Notes under the pieces: generated by a model | What the model was told of the DNA's origin: nothing | The model's input: only the letters and a program-made list of their open reading frames with translations | Databases searched by the model: none | Translations under genes and position numbers: made by a program | Shown here: positions 41,601-51,482 of the stretch, piece by piece | Position numbering within the stretch: the first letter of the stretch is position 1 | Layout: each line of letters starts with the position of its first letter | Origin: Perkinsus olseni | Lineage: Eukaryota > Perkinsozoa > Perkinsida > Perkinsidae | Direction: 5' to 3' | Length of the DNA stretch: 64,000 nucleotides | Assembly: GCA_013115135.1 (NCBI GenBank) | Contig: JABANP010000071.1 | Coordinates: 62,001 to 126,000, forward strand

Positions 41601-41911
41601 CCACGCCAGTCAGCTCCTTTTTCGCCACGAAATCCCACTGTGGCAGGCCTTGCTTATTCAAAGCAAATCTCGAGGCCTGTGCAGAGATGCCGTCCGCCCA
41701 GCTTCAAGCGCATTTGCCTACCTGTGCGGGGCTAGGGTCGACCGTGAGCGGGCCTAGTAGTGTTATGTCACCACGGCGTCCAACAAGAACCCATCCCTGT
41801 ACGAGCTGAGCAGCAGGAAAGCAGTGAGCCTTGCTGGGAACTAACCGTCGATCTGATCACCTGTAGTGGCAGAAGTGTGAGCCACAATATTATCGAGTGC
41901 CAGCGGTGCAT
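1..41911 (-). CDS. Giant 12-residue-repeat protein, predicted secreted or surface (5' complete, 3' end off the window)
   Basis: Read from right to left this is one gene. Exon 1 (41846-41911) encodes 22 residues that look like a signal peptide. The next exons carry about 200 non-repetitive residues, then degenerate and finally canonical 12-residue units. From 39832 leftward there is one uninterrupted exon reaching the window edge, with about 1,100 units (about 13,300 residues). The start at 41911 is chosen because the hydrophobic core follows it directly; in-frame ATGs at 41923 and 41953 are alternatives. Conceptual frame is lost at about 40 one- or two-base insertions, but the 12-residue register is restored after each, and no stop remains once they are discounted. 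The product is Ser, Leu, Arg, Gly and Ala rich and nearly free of Pro, Trp and Asn. Function is unknown. A fibrous beta-solenoid coat or wall component is an inference from periodicity and the leader only. That it is one protein gene on this strand is well supported by splice sites that each restore the unit register. Confidence 0.85.
14600..40100 (-). repeat. Right (N-terminal-ward) array section: 36-residue triads
   Basis: Most of this section cycles through three unit types: A (LGSSLSLRSFAR), E (LGSSLSVYGTAR, also VFG or AYG) and B (LGSSLSVLDFVH), a period of 36 residues or 108 bp. It is clearest between 33.4 and 37.4 kb and also evident at 18.7-24.8 kb. Each triad offers Arg at position 8 and 12 of A, Arg at position 12 of E and Asp at position 9 of B. 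If triads stack as coils these would line up as charged ladders, which is an inference. Confidence 0.75.
39833..41845 (-). other. Cluster of 14 short introns at the 5' end of the giant gene
   Basis: Inferred introns (plus coordinates): 41806-41845, 41677-41721, 41514-41558, 41375-41429, 41244-41288, 41083-41134, 40944-40997, 40773-40825, 40651-40697, 40482-40527, 40291-40340, 40173-40223, 40023-40069 and 39833-39880. All are GT-AG, 40-55 bp, often with a pyrimidine tract or a CTAAC/CTGAC-like branch sequence. From 40944 leftward, removing each intron restores an exact 12-residue unit, except at 40651-40697, which follows a non-repeat insert; for example the 39833-39880 intron splits a unit between LGSSLS and VLDFST. 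This is strong internal evidence both for splicing and for the strand. The five outermost introns rest on frame continuity and splice consensus only. Confidence 0.8.
41846..41911 (-). other. Predicted signal-peptide exon of the giant repeat protein
   Basis: Exon 1 reads MHRWHSIILWLTLLPLQV followed by a short polar end (IRST). A basic N-terminus, a hydrophobic core of about 12 residues and a polar end fit a eukaryotic ER signal. No other clear membrane segment is visible. The hydrophobic stretch that a naive frame shows near 41,515-41,560 lies in a 45-bp in-frame intron and is not translated if that intron is spliced. Confidence 0.55.
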
Positions 41912-41953
41912 AGGAAAATGCATCTTATTAACAGCCTGAAGGCAAGGCGGCAT

Positions 41954-43169
41954 TGATGATGAGGAGCGGTGGCGTGGGATGAATTACACTCTTAGTATTA
42001 ATTGTCTTGCCTTATTAAGAGCAGAAGACGAATTATGCCATACCCAGGGTGATGAGCCTTCACGGGTAACAATCCCGAGAAAGGCAAAACCTGTAAGGAA
42101 GAAGAGCAGCAGCCGAGAAGGACCCCGATATCCCGTGCGATGACGACGGTAGTGCCCGAGCAACCTCGCTCAACCGTCAATGCCTCTACGCGTGCAACCC
42201 AGTGAAGAGACGAGCAAGGCAGGCGTTTCTCAAATCCACCGGACATCGGCCGCTGGTTTAACGATATATCGTAGCCAATTCCATCGTAAGCAGTGACCGA
42301 GGCCACACGAAGCATCGTGAGAGGTCGATTGACAAACCCAAGATACAAAGGTCTAGGTGGGAGGCAAAGCAGAGTGATGAGCGGAGTACAGTGGTTGATT
42401 GATAGAGCATACAGTAGTGGGGTAATTACACAAATCGGCTCATTCGGATTGACGCTGCCAGCCGGCCGTGTCCGCGTGGACCTGAGAATTTCCAACTAGG
42501 GGACTTTAGAAGAGTCCAATAACAGTTGCCATGTAGTGTAGAGATCGAACCATATAGTTTATAGTGTCGTATTATGGAGAATAAGCATGCTACACGCAGG
42601 TTCACAGGCCTGACCAACGCGGGCCTCGAGCAACTTCCGATCAGTTTCGATCCTGCGCCGACACTTGCCAATCTTACGAATCTTGCATTTTCTCAATGTA
42701 GCGTGCACGCTCGAAGCTATGCCGCGCGTCGATTATGTCTACGTCGCAGTACCCACTGCGGTAATCCCGTAGTAACAGAGCATTACTGTTCGGCTTCGTA
42801 TTTCCTGCTTGGTTCGTCTTGACGTCCATACGAACTCGGCATAGTAAGCGGAGCTATACTACATGACCACCGCTATCACTGTGAACTTGAACTCCTACAT
42901 GTTCGGCCAAGTTCAACAGCGGTGTGTCGTACATGTTGTAGCAACTGGCATCTTAGCGAGACCATTCCCTCTCCCCGATGTTAATTACTCTATTGAGATG
43001 CAGAATAGTGCTGCTTTCTCATTGCATGTCTTAACGATGGAGCCCTGTCGGCCTGATGGTTCGCGGGTGGCTAAAGGGCTATCTATCTTGTACAAGTACG
43101 GCTGTATTGTCATCCACGATTAGTCAATCTGTCCTGTAGGAGATTCTCACAAAGCTCCTTCAACGATCC
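41954..43169. other. Spacer upstream of the giant gene; weak ORFs only
   Basis: This stretch should contain the promoter of the giant gene. It holds a 165-codon minus ORF (41998-42495) and two plus ORFs (42574-42822, 83 codons; 42863-43123, 87 codons). None resembles a family I know, none shows convincing splice continuation, and composition gives no clear coding signal. I treat them as probably non-coding or as fragments of unidentified genes. Confidence 0.4.
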
Positions 43170-43451
43170 TTACGAAGCGAATCCTGATACAGATGATGTC
43201 GACCATCTGAAGATATTATTGGCCGTCGAGGCTAGTAGAAGGAAGAAGGCCAACAAGTAGGCTTCTGTTGTCCCACGCTCGGGTTGCATCTCGTCGTCCT
43301 GGTCAGTGAGCTCTTGAAACTTCGACGGGCTCATGACCAACAGTTTCTCGAAGAACAGCGCGTAAAGCGAGCGGTCTTCGTGGAGAGGGACCGAGAGGTG
43401 ATGATGCGCATTCGCGGCAGCTGCTCGAAATGAGCCTGAACGTGGAAGCAA
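43170..43451 (-). CDS. Weak unrecognised coding exon with C-terminal hydrophobic segment
   Basis: A 93-codon minus ORF with a plausible protein-like composition: an acidic middle (QELTDQDDEMQPE) followed by a hydrophobic stretch (AYLLAFFLLLAS) near the end. It could be the last exon of a small membrane protein whose upstream exons I could not place, or a chance ORF. No family is recognised. The neighbouring minus ORF at 43303-43497 is in another frame and is probably a shadow. Confidence 0.25.
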   Translation of the reverse strand: MLPRSGSFRAAAANAHHHLSVPLHEDRSLYALFFEKLLVMSPSKFQELTDQDDEMQPERGTTEAYLLAFFLLLASTANNIFRWSTSSVSGFAS

Positions 43452-43762
43452 CCGTGGGTTCCATCAATGGTGTCGTTCGTACTTGCAGAAAACCCAACTA
43501 CTGGACGAGCTTCACAGACTCAAGCTTGCGAATGACAGCCTGCGGCACAAACTACAATCACGACAGGAGCCTTGCGATCAGCGTCGGATTACAAAAGGCA
43601 CTGGTGTGAAGAACGCCTTATCATCGCCCAGCGTGTAGTTTCATGGTGATACAGGTTAGACAGAACGGTGGGCCATCCATTGGTAACGAGAATGCCGCCC
43701 GGATGCATACTGTCAGTCGCGTACGAGGACCAGGACAAGGTGATTCGGCTTGAGTTGGTATG

Positions 43763-44114
43763 TCAGTAAGCTGTGCACTCAGGCAGAGGAATAGCCAATG
43801 CATCGGTCCGTACGGTTGCCGCCGTAGGAAGGACGGAGTCTCTGCAGATCGCACCCACAGCACCGCCGAGTGCCCCGAACGTGAGCTTTCCTGCGCACTC
43901 ACCCTCCACAGCAACATCTCCGTTAGGCACCAAAGCCGATTGGGCCTTGGGATCTGCGGCTCGACCGTAAAGTATCGAGGTTTCGAAAGAATGAAGAGCT
44001 GCAGAAGTCTGTCTGGGACATGTGCGCGTCCGTGCCAGCCTGCCATACCCGGACGGTTGCTTTAGGTATTATTTGTGGCATGCTTCCTTCAACTGTGAAT
44101 GATTGAACCTCCAC
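43763..44114 (-). CDS. Weak unrecognised minus-strand coding region, one apparent frame break
   Basis: Reading starts at ATG 44114 and runs about 50 codons. A shift of one base near 43970 then joins a second open stretch rich in Gly, Ala and Val that ends at TGA 43763-43765. The combined product would be about 115 residues. The joint could be an indel like those in PNO, or two unrelated ORFs. No conserved family was recognised, so I give it low weight. Confidence 0.22.
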
Positions 44115-44733
44115 TAGACATGACTGATCTACCAGATGTCAAGACGCCTCGCGGCTTGTGTTGCCTAGTGGCCTCCAGGGATGTTGTGATTGACGTACTG
44201 CCATACTGACCAACAGCGATTCTATTTGAACAACATTGACGTGGCCGTGTCATGAATACGTGTCGAAAAACAAAGCGGTGGCAGGATGGCCACTAAACGA
44301 TAGCAGAAAGAATTGGCTGATGCAGATTGTCGAAGCTGGAAATTGTCATCGAGATGTCTGTGAGGTGAATGACTCTCTCTGACTTGGTACTGTAGTAGAC
44401 GGTAAAGAAACTGAAGGCATGACAAAGCGTCCTCAGATTGGCTGGTCGAACAGCAGCCGACATACCAGACTCTGGACAAGCGCTCGGGCCTTCTTTAGCA
44501 GCAGACAGTGCGGATTTTTGGCTGCACTCCGCGGGTTGCAGCAGCACCGCTTGTGACCGGGGTGCGGCATCGTACCAAAGCGAGGGCTGAAGACCCTGCG
44601 AAAAGCACACCAATGCCTTGCAGAATAGCGTTGTTCACCGACCTAGTCTGCGAAGGAATGATGGTGGTTTACGCTCACGCGTAGTGGTAGTGTCATCAAC
44701 CGGGCGAGGTGCTGGCCCTGAATTGAACAACGC
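44115..44733. other. Spacer with one unrecognised minus ORF
   Basis: A minus ORF at 44293-44613 (106 codons) is the only sizeable reading frame. It has no recognisable motif and overlaps another frame (44222-44479) of similar quality. I see no RNA gene or mobile element here. Confidence 0.35.
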
Positions 44734-45252
44734 TTACATCGGTCGCTGCGAGAGACGGCGATTTTGACGAACACGCGCAGTCGTGAAGTAGCTGGTCCGA
44801 TCCTCACCCCGTTCATAGCGTAGTTGGCGTTGGTACTCTTTAATTATCCCAATCAGAATTGGATCATGGGCCTGAGTGCACGGCAGAGGGAAGTGAAACG
44901 ACGGCCTGTGTTTACTTACATTAACCATTCGGTCTGGCATCGAGAATAGCTCGAACTCGTGTGGCTCACGCATACCAGTCGTACCTAGGGACAGGGCCAG
45001 TGACCAGTGGTCGAGCATCTCGAGATGGTGTCTCCCACTACCGCGAGCACCGCCATAAGGCAGATTGTGCGCAGTACGACCAGGGTGACGTGCGGTGCCT
45101 GTCAGGGGCGTTAAGGTACTTTTTATGCTCAACCAACCTGTCTCACTACGATGAGGCGTCGGTACCGCGAACAGACTTTCCCCACTTAACGTCCGTCGTT
45201 TGACTGCCCTCCGATGGGCCACAACAGAAGCAGCAGCGGCTGCTGCGTACAT
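44734..45252 (-). CDS. Small unrecognised protein, possibly mitochondrial
   Basis: The ORF runs from ATG 45252 to a stop at 44734-44736. A 48-bp GT-AG intron (44872-44919) lies in frame; removing it joins MPDRMVN to AHDPILIG. A second in-frame intron of 39 bp just upstream of the TGTARHPGRT segment is possible. The N-terminus is Ala-rich followed by Arg and Lys without acidic residues, as in a mitochondrial presequence. The C-terminal part is basic (YERGEDRTSYF, then RQNRRLSQRPM). Length would be about 145-157 residues after splicing. I do not recognise the family; a small mitochondrial complex subunit would fit the composition but is not supported by any motif. The gene is divergent from PNO. 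Confidence 0.45.
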   Translation of the reverse strand: MYAAAAAASVVAHRRAVKRRTLSGESLFAVPTPHRSETGWLSIKSTLTPLTGTARHPGRTAHNLPYGGARGSGRHHLEMLDHWSLALSLGTTGMREPHEFELFSMPDRMVNVSKHRPSFHFPLPCTQAHDPILIGIIKEYQRQLRYERGEDRTSYFTTARVRQNRRLSQRPM

Positions 45253-45811
45253 TTAGTCGGTGATAGTTGCGAACTGCATGAATATCGGTGGCAGGCAGGC
45301 GATATGCCCAAAGCTCTGCATCACCTACTGGTACGTAGCTGCTTCTGTAAGGTCCGCTCCGAACGTTGTGGCCTACAGAGACTTTGAGAGCAGCAGAGCG
45401 CGATGCCGCGTTGAGAAACTTCAAGTGCGCAAGTGACTGTGGAAATGCGCGGGTGATTCAATGAACGCGAGGCAAGGTCAATAGTTCAAGCGGTACAAGA
45501 CTCACATTCACTAGCTTAGCCCGACGCATTGTAGTACCCCGTCCCAACCGGCCGACTCCCCGGAGAATTGCTCGGCCTTGGGCGTCTCACTGGGGACTCG
45601 TGGCCGTGTCAACGTCCGTTTTTCGACGCGCGTTGGTTCAAAGGTCGTAGACGGTAGACGCCAGCCGTGGTATTGAACGTTATTTCCTCATGCAGGAGTT
45701 TTCATTCTCCTCCTCTTTGTCTACCAGACCACTCCAGTCTAGTAGACTAATTTTCATTCAACTAGAAGCAGCATCAGTAGAAGTTAGCAACGACGTGCAG
45801 CCCCTCATAGC
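45253..45811. promoter_or_regulatory. Divergent intergenic region between the 44.7-kb gene and PNO
   Basis: A spacer of 559 bp separates two divergent starts and must hold both promoters. A minus ORF at 45146-45424 overlaps it; its interior contains splice-like GT and AG sites and may represent a 5' untranslated exon. No TATA-like or other recognisable element is evident. Confidence 0.4.
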
Positions 45812-45895
45812 ATGTTATCGTCAAGATCACTATTTACCACCTCCAGTACCGCCGCCGCTCGCACTGTCGCAGCCGCTGCATCCGCCACGCGGATG
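45812..45895 (+). other. Mitochondrial-type targeting presequence of PNO
   Basis: The first 28 residues (MLSSRSLFTTSSTAAARTVA and eight more) contain Arg, Ser, Thr and Ala but no acidic residue and can form an amphipathic helix. Conserved PFOR sequence begins only near residue 75-94. This fits mitochondrial import, as in the Euglena enzyme, and differs from the cytosolic Cryptosporidium type. Localisation is inferred from sequence only. Confidence 0.6.
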
Positions 45896-48800
45896 TCTAA
45901 GCAGGCATTTGGTAGTGCAGCTGCTGCCAACCACCCGTCGTCAGCCGAGGGTTACACGGAGCTTGTTGAGCCTGCATGGAAACGGAAAGCAGCTAAGGTC
46001 GGTTGGTGGCATTTCTAGTGCTCTTTCTGGCATCGCGAGTATTGACCTTTGTCTCTGGTTGTGGTTGACGAAGTGTTCTTCCTTTCAGGGGTTGAAGGAG
46101 TTCCCTCAGAAGCAGTTGCCCTACGATGGCTGCACTGCCGCGGCCTACGTGGCTTACGCTTGGTCCGAGCAGGCCATGGTGAGCGTTCGCGTACTGTCTT
46201 CGTCATTCGTATACGCTTTCTATTCAGATCTATCCCATCACACCTGCCACACCAATGGGAGATGTTATGGCCAACTGGGCTGGTCAAGGCCGCAAGAACC
46301 TCTTTGGTAGCGTCCCTAGGGTTACCCAAATGCAGTCAGAAGGCGGTGCAGCTGGTGCTGTACACGGCGTCCTCGACGTTGGTGGCCTTGGTACCACTTT
46401 CACCTCCTCGCAAGGTCTACTACTGATGATCCCTAATATGTACATAATTGCCGGTGCCCTCAACCCCTGCGTCTTTCATGTCGCTGCCAGAGCAATATCG
46501 AAGCATGCGCTGTGTATTTTTGGTGACCATACGGACGTTATGGGTACTCGACAGACTGGTTGGGCACAGCTCTCTGGTCATAGTGTCCAGGCGTCTATGG
46601 ACATGGCCTTGGTTGCGCATATTGCTACTATGAAGAGCTCAGTGCCCTTCGTCAACTTTTTCGACGGCTTTCGTACTTCTCATGAGATTAACAAGATCAA
46701 CATCATCCCCTACGAGGCCATGGACCAGCTCGTTCCCTGGACGGAGTTGGCCGCCTACCGTGCCCGAGGGCTCAACCCCAACAAGCCTCACTCCCGCGGT
46801 CTCGGCCAATTCGCCGATACCTTCTTCCAGAACTCTGAGGCTGTTAACAAGTACTACGACAACACCCCTGCGATAGTGCAATCGGTCATGAATGATGTTG
46901 CCCTTGTGACCGGTCGCCACTACAAGAACTTCTTCTACTACGGCCATCCCCAAGCCGAGTACGTCACAGTCATCATGGGCTCTGGCAGCTCGACTGTTGA
47001 GGAGACTGTTAATTACATGACCGCCCGTGGTGAGAAGGTCGGTCTAATTCGAGTCCACCTGTATCGACCGTGGGATGCCGAGTCCTTCATCAGCGCCTTG
47101 CCCCATTCGGTCAAGCGTATTGCAGTGCTTGACCGTACCAAGGAGCAAACAGCTATTGGCGAACCATTGTTCTTGGATGTTGCAGCGACGCTACAGTCTG
47201 TTGGCAGCACTATGAAGGTGGTCGGTGGTCGCTATGGTCTCGGCTCTAAGGAGTTCACCCCCGCCATGGCCGAGGCTGTCTTCGAGAACTTGAAGCAGTC
47301 CAGGCCGGTGGAGAACTTTGCTGTTGGTATTGAGGATGATGTCACTCACAGATCCATCAAGGTCGGCCCTGAGCCTGACGTCTCCGCCCCTGGTACAAGA
47401 CAGTGCCTGTTCTGGGGTATGGGTTCTGACGGTACCGTCTCCGCCAACAAGAGTGCCATCAAGCTCATCGCTGACAACACTGGATCAGTTCGTGCAGGCT
47501 TATTTCGCCTACGACTCCAAGAAGTCCGGTGGCTGCACTATCTCCCATCTCCGTTTCGGCCCTGAGAAGATCGAGTCGCCGTATGCCATCATGAACGCCG
47601 ATTACATTGCCGTCTCCCAACGGACGTGGCCGCATAAGTTCCCGAGGGTCATTGTGGAGACCCTCAAGCCTGGTGGTATCGCTGTCTTCAACTCCGCCTC
47701 TAAGACTGCTGAGGAGTTCTTGTCTGAGATGCCACAACCAGTCATCAACCAACTTGGTGAGAAGAAGGCTCACATCTACACCATCGATGCCTCGAAGGTT
47801 GCTAGGGATAACGGTCTCGGTCGTCACACCAACAACGTCCTTGCTGCTGTATTTTTTAAACTGGCTGACATCATCCCCTACGAGAGCGCTGAGAAGCTGT
47901 TGAAGGACGCCATGAAGAAGGCTTACTCGTCCAAGGGTGAGGACTTGGTGCAGAGGAACTTCAAGGGTGTTGATGCTGCCATTGCCAACTTGGTGGAGAT
48001 CCAGTACGACCCTCAAGTCTTCAGCTCCTACGCTAAGCCCGAAGATGTCGATCCTACCAGGCCCGCTTTCTGTACTGATCTCATGGACAGGCTCAATGCG
48101 TTGGAGGGCAACAACTTGCCTGTGTCGTCCTTCGACCCTCGTGGTCACTATCCTCCTGCCACCACACAGTACGAGAAGCGTGGTGTGGCTCTCACCATCC
48201 CCATAGTGGACATGGACAAGTGTACCCAATGCAACAAGTGCTCGGCTATTTGCCCTCATGCCGCTATCAGACCCTTCCTCATCTCCCAGTTGGAGGCTGA
48301 TGTCGCTCCCGAGGCCTTCGACATGCGTATGGCCAAGGGTGGCAATGACGTTGCTGGTATGATGTACCGCATCCAAGTGGCCCCTGAGGACTGCACTGGT
48401 TGCGAGGCTTGCTCTTGGGCTTGCCCGGACAACGCTCTCACTATGACCCCGCTCGAGGACGTCGTCGAGGTCCAGCGTCCCAACTGGTCCTTCGCTACCG
48501 AGCTTACCCAATAGAGGGTACATGGTGGACCGTCACACTCTCAAGGGTTCTCAATTCCAGCAGCCTATGCTGGAGTTCTCGGGCGCGTGTGAGGGCTGCG
48601 GCGAGACTCCCTATGCAAAGCTCGTCACACAGCTGTTCGGTGAGCGCATGGTCATCGCCAACGCCTCCGGCTGCTCTTCTGTATGGGCTGGTACTGCTGC
48701 CTTCAACCCACTGGCTGTTAATGACAAGGGCCAAGGGCCCTGCATGGGGTCGCTCCCTATTCGAGGATGCTGCTGAGTACGGTCTTGGTATGGCTCGAGC

Positions 48801-51482
48801 CGTCCAGGAGCGTCGCCTCAATCTGAAGGAGAAAAGGTGCAAGAGCTGGTCGATGACGAGGAGTACAAGGCCTTGCTCAGCCCTGAGCTCAACAATGCCT
48901 GCCACGAGTGGTTGGAGAAGTACCACGACTCCAAGATCTGTCAGGAGCTCTCTGAGCAGATCCCAGCCATGCTAGAGGACACCAGTGGATTGCGCCATGT
49001 CCCGTTGGTCCAGGAGATCCTCTCCGATGAAGGACCTCTTCCCGAAAGATTTCCCAGTGGGTTTGGGGTGGTGATGGTTGGGCTTATGACATCGGCTTCG
49101 GCGGTCTCGACCACGTGTTGGCCTCCCAGACGGACCTCAACGTCCTGGTCATGGACACCGAGGGTTACTCTAACACCGGTGGTCAGGTCTCCAAGTCCAC
49201 CAACTTGGGCGCTGTGCAGAAGTTCGCCCCTACTGGTTACCGTCGTGCTAAGAAGGACCTCGGTGCCATTGCCATCGCCTACGGTGACGTCTATGTTGCT
49301 TCCATCGCTATCGGTGCCAACTACGCTCAGTCGGTGAAGGCATTGGTGGAGGCCGAGGCTTTCCCTGGCCCCTCGCTGGTGCTCTGCTATTCTCCTTGCA
49401 TCGAGCATAAGATCCTCTACCCTCGTGGCCTCTCTCGATTGGCTGAGGAGATGAAGAAGGCCGGTGGACTCGGGCTACTGGACGCTGTACCGTTACAACC
49501 CGGCCCAAACCCCGAACGGTCAGAACCCCTTCACGCTCGACTCCAAGCACCTGTCGATTGACGTGCACCAATTCACCAAGCTGGAGAACCGCTTTGAGAT
49601 CCTCAAGCGTACTCATCCCGAGGTCGCTGATCAGCTCAAATCGAGCCTTCAGCAGTGGACTCGTGACCGCCTGGAGAACTACAAGTGGATGGAGAAGCGT
49701 GGTGCCCCCTCTGACGAAGCTTCTGGTCCTGCTCTCGACATCCTCGTTGGCTCTGATACCGGTACCACCACTGAGCTCGCCAGCCGCTTCGCTGGGCTGT
49801 GCCGATCTAGACAGTTCAACGTTGCCGTCCACGAGTTGGATGAGGTGACCCCTGAGTCTCTTAGGGCTATGAGCAACGTAGTCGTCCTTTGTTCGACTGC
49901 CGGTGAGGGTGACTTCCCCAACAACGCCCATGCCTTCTGGGAGGGAATCAACGACCCTGAGCTCGAAGAGGGCTTCCTGGCTTCAACTAAGTTCTCAGTG
50001 TTCGGTCTTGGTGATACTGGTTACAAGCACTTCAACGCCGCTGCTAAGAATATCGAGAGCCGTCTGCTGGAGCTCGGTGCTGTGAAGTCCCAGGACATTG
50101 GTCTCGGCGATGACAAGGACGAGGACAAATACGAGACTGCCTTCGAGTCTTGGCTCCCTGATTTCTGGAAGATCCAGAACGCTCCCGAGTCCCCTGACGA
50201 GCACGAGATCCCCGAGCCCATCGTGGAGTTGGAGGTCGTTGGTAAAGAGCTGGCCCACAAGTATGAGAGAGTTCATCCGCCTAAGACTAAGACTATCACT
50301 CTCACCAAGAACGAGCGCATCACTGCCCTTGACTACGACCGGATCATTCGCCATCTTATCTTCGACGTGCGTGGCGTTGACTTCTCCTACCTTCTGGGCG
50401 ATGCCCTTACCATCTACCCTGACAACGACCCGGCCCTTGTTGAGGACTTCTTGGACTGGTATAAGGTCGACCAGACCCAGTGGTATCATGTCCGCGGTAC
50501 GAAGGATTTGGACCCGCGCCGGGCGGCCAGTTATCGTCATCCGATGACTGCTCGACAGATCTTTGGTGAGGTGGTGGACATCACGGGAAGGCCTAACAAG
50601 TTCTTCTATAAGCAGCTCGCTAAGTTCGCTGTTGACGAGGAGGAGCGGAAGGCCCTCGAGCTGATCGTTGCCGACACTCCTGAGGGTAACGCTGCCTACA
50701 GCGCTCTGTCCTCGGAGTCGGTGAACTACATTGACGTCTTGAAGAAGTTCCCTAGTGCCCATCCGCCACTGGAGCATCTCATGTCTCTCGTGCCCTGCAT
50801 CAAGCCCAGGCTCTACTCGATCGCCTCCTCTCAGCGATTCGTCAACGACAAGGTTGAGCTGGTAATTGTCGTGAATGACTGGAAGACTCCCAGTGGGGCA
50901 ACGAAGCGTGGTCTCTGTACCAACTACATCGATCGTTTGGCTACCGATGGCCACGAGGATCTTACTCACAAGGTTGTGGTGTCGGTCACTCCGGGCACTT
51001 TCAACCTCCCTCCTACGCTGATGGAGCCCTACGTTATGACTGGTCTTGGAACTGGTTTGGCGCCCTTCCGAGCATTCATCCAGGAGAGAGCTTTCTTCAA
51101 GAACTTGGGTTACGAGACTGGCCCCATGTGGCTTTTCTACGGCTGCCGGTATCGTGCCAAGGACTACATTCTGGGTCACGAGCTCGAGAAGTGGGCTGAG
51201 GAAGGTGTCATCACTCATCTCAAGCCAGCCTTCTCGCGTGACCAGAAGGAGAAGGTCTATGTTCAACATAAGATGCTCGAGAGCAAGGACGATCTCTACG
51301 AGGACCTCATCAACAAGGGTGGCTACTTCTACCTCTGTGGTCGGGCTGGGCAGTTGGAGATTGACGTCCGGAATGCTATCTTGACGGCCATCAGGGAGGG
51401 TGGTAAGATGTCGGCTGAGGACGCGCAGAAGGTTTTCGACAAATTCGAGGAAGAGGGTCGGTACTGCCTAGAGCTGTATTAA
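45812..51482 (+). CDS. PNO: Pyruvate:NADP+ oxidoreductase (PFOR fused to flavodoxin/P450-reductase module)
   Basis: Oxidatively decarboxylates pyruvate to acetyl-CoA and passes electrons to NADP+. Exons are 45812-45997, 46089-46178 and 46228-51482, giving about 1,840 residues, close to the roughly 1,800 known for this fusion. Order: mitochondrial-type leader; PFOR N-domain (IYPITPATPMGD); gamma domain (GSDGTVSANK); two 4Fe-4S motifs near residues 750-820 (CTQCNKCSAICP, CTGCEACSWACP); thiamine-diphosphate domain (ACEGCGETPY, GGDGWAYDIG); flavodoxin near 1260 (GSDTGTTTELA); FAD/NADPH reductase (RLYSIASS, GLGTGLAPFRAF) to the C-terminal ELY. All cofactor motifs are present, so the gene looks functional. 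Frame is interrupted near 47482, 48507, 48740, 48833, 49051 and 49463. Each is explained by one or two extra bases in a short homopolymer, most simply sequence error. The neighbour UBE2J2 is convergent. Confidence 0.95.

Noticed and set aside
41395..41661. Membrane helix in the head of the giant protein
   Set aside because: The hydrophobic residues are encoded by a pyrimidine-rich 45-bp GT-AG segment best read as an intron.
41998..42495. 165-codon minus ORF as an upstream exon of the giant gene
   Set aside because: It ends in a stop before 41.95 kb, no splice pair joins it to the leader exon, and a good signal peptide with its own ATG lies downstream.
47465..51269. Long minus-strand ORFs inside PNO (352 and 424 codons)
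   Set aside because: They are shadows of a highly biased coding strand; the plus reading carries all the enzyme motifs.
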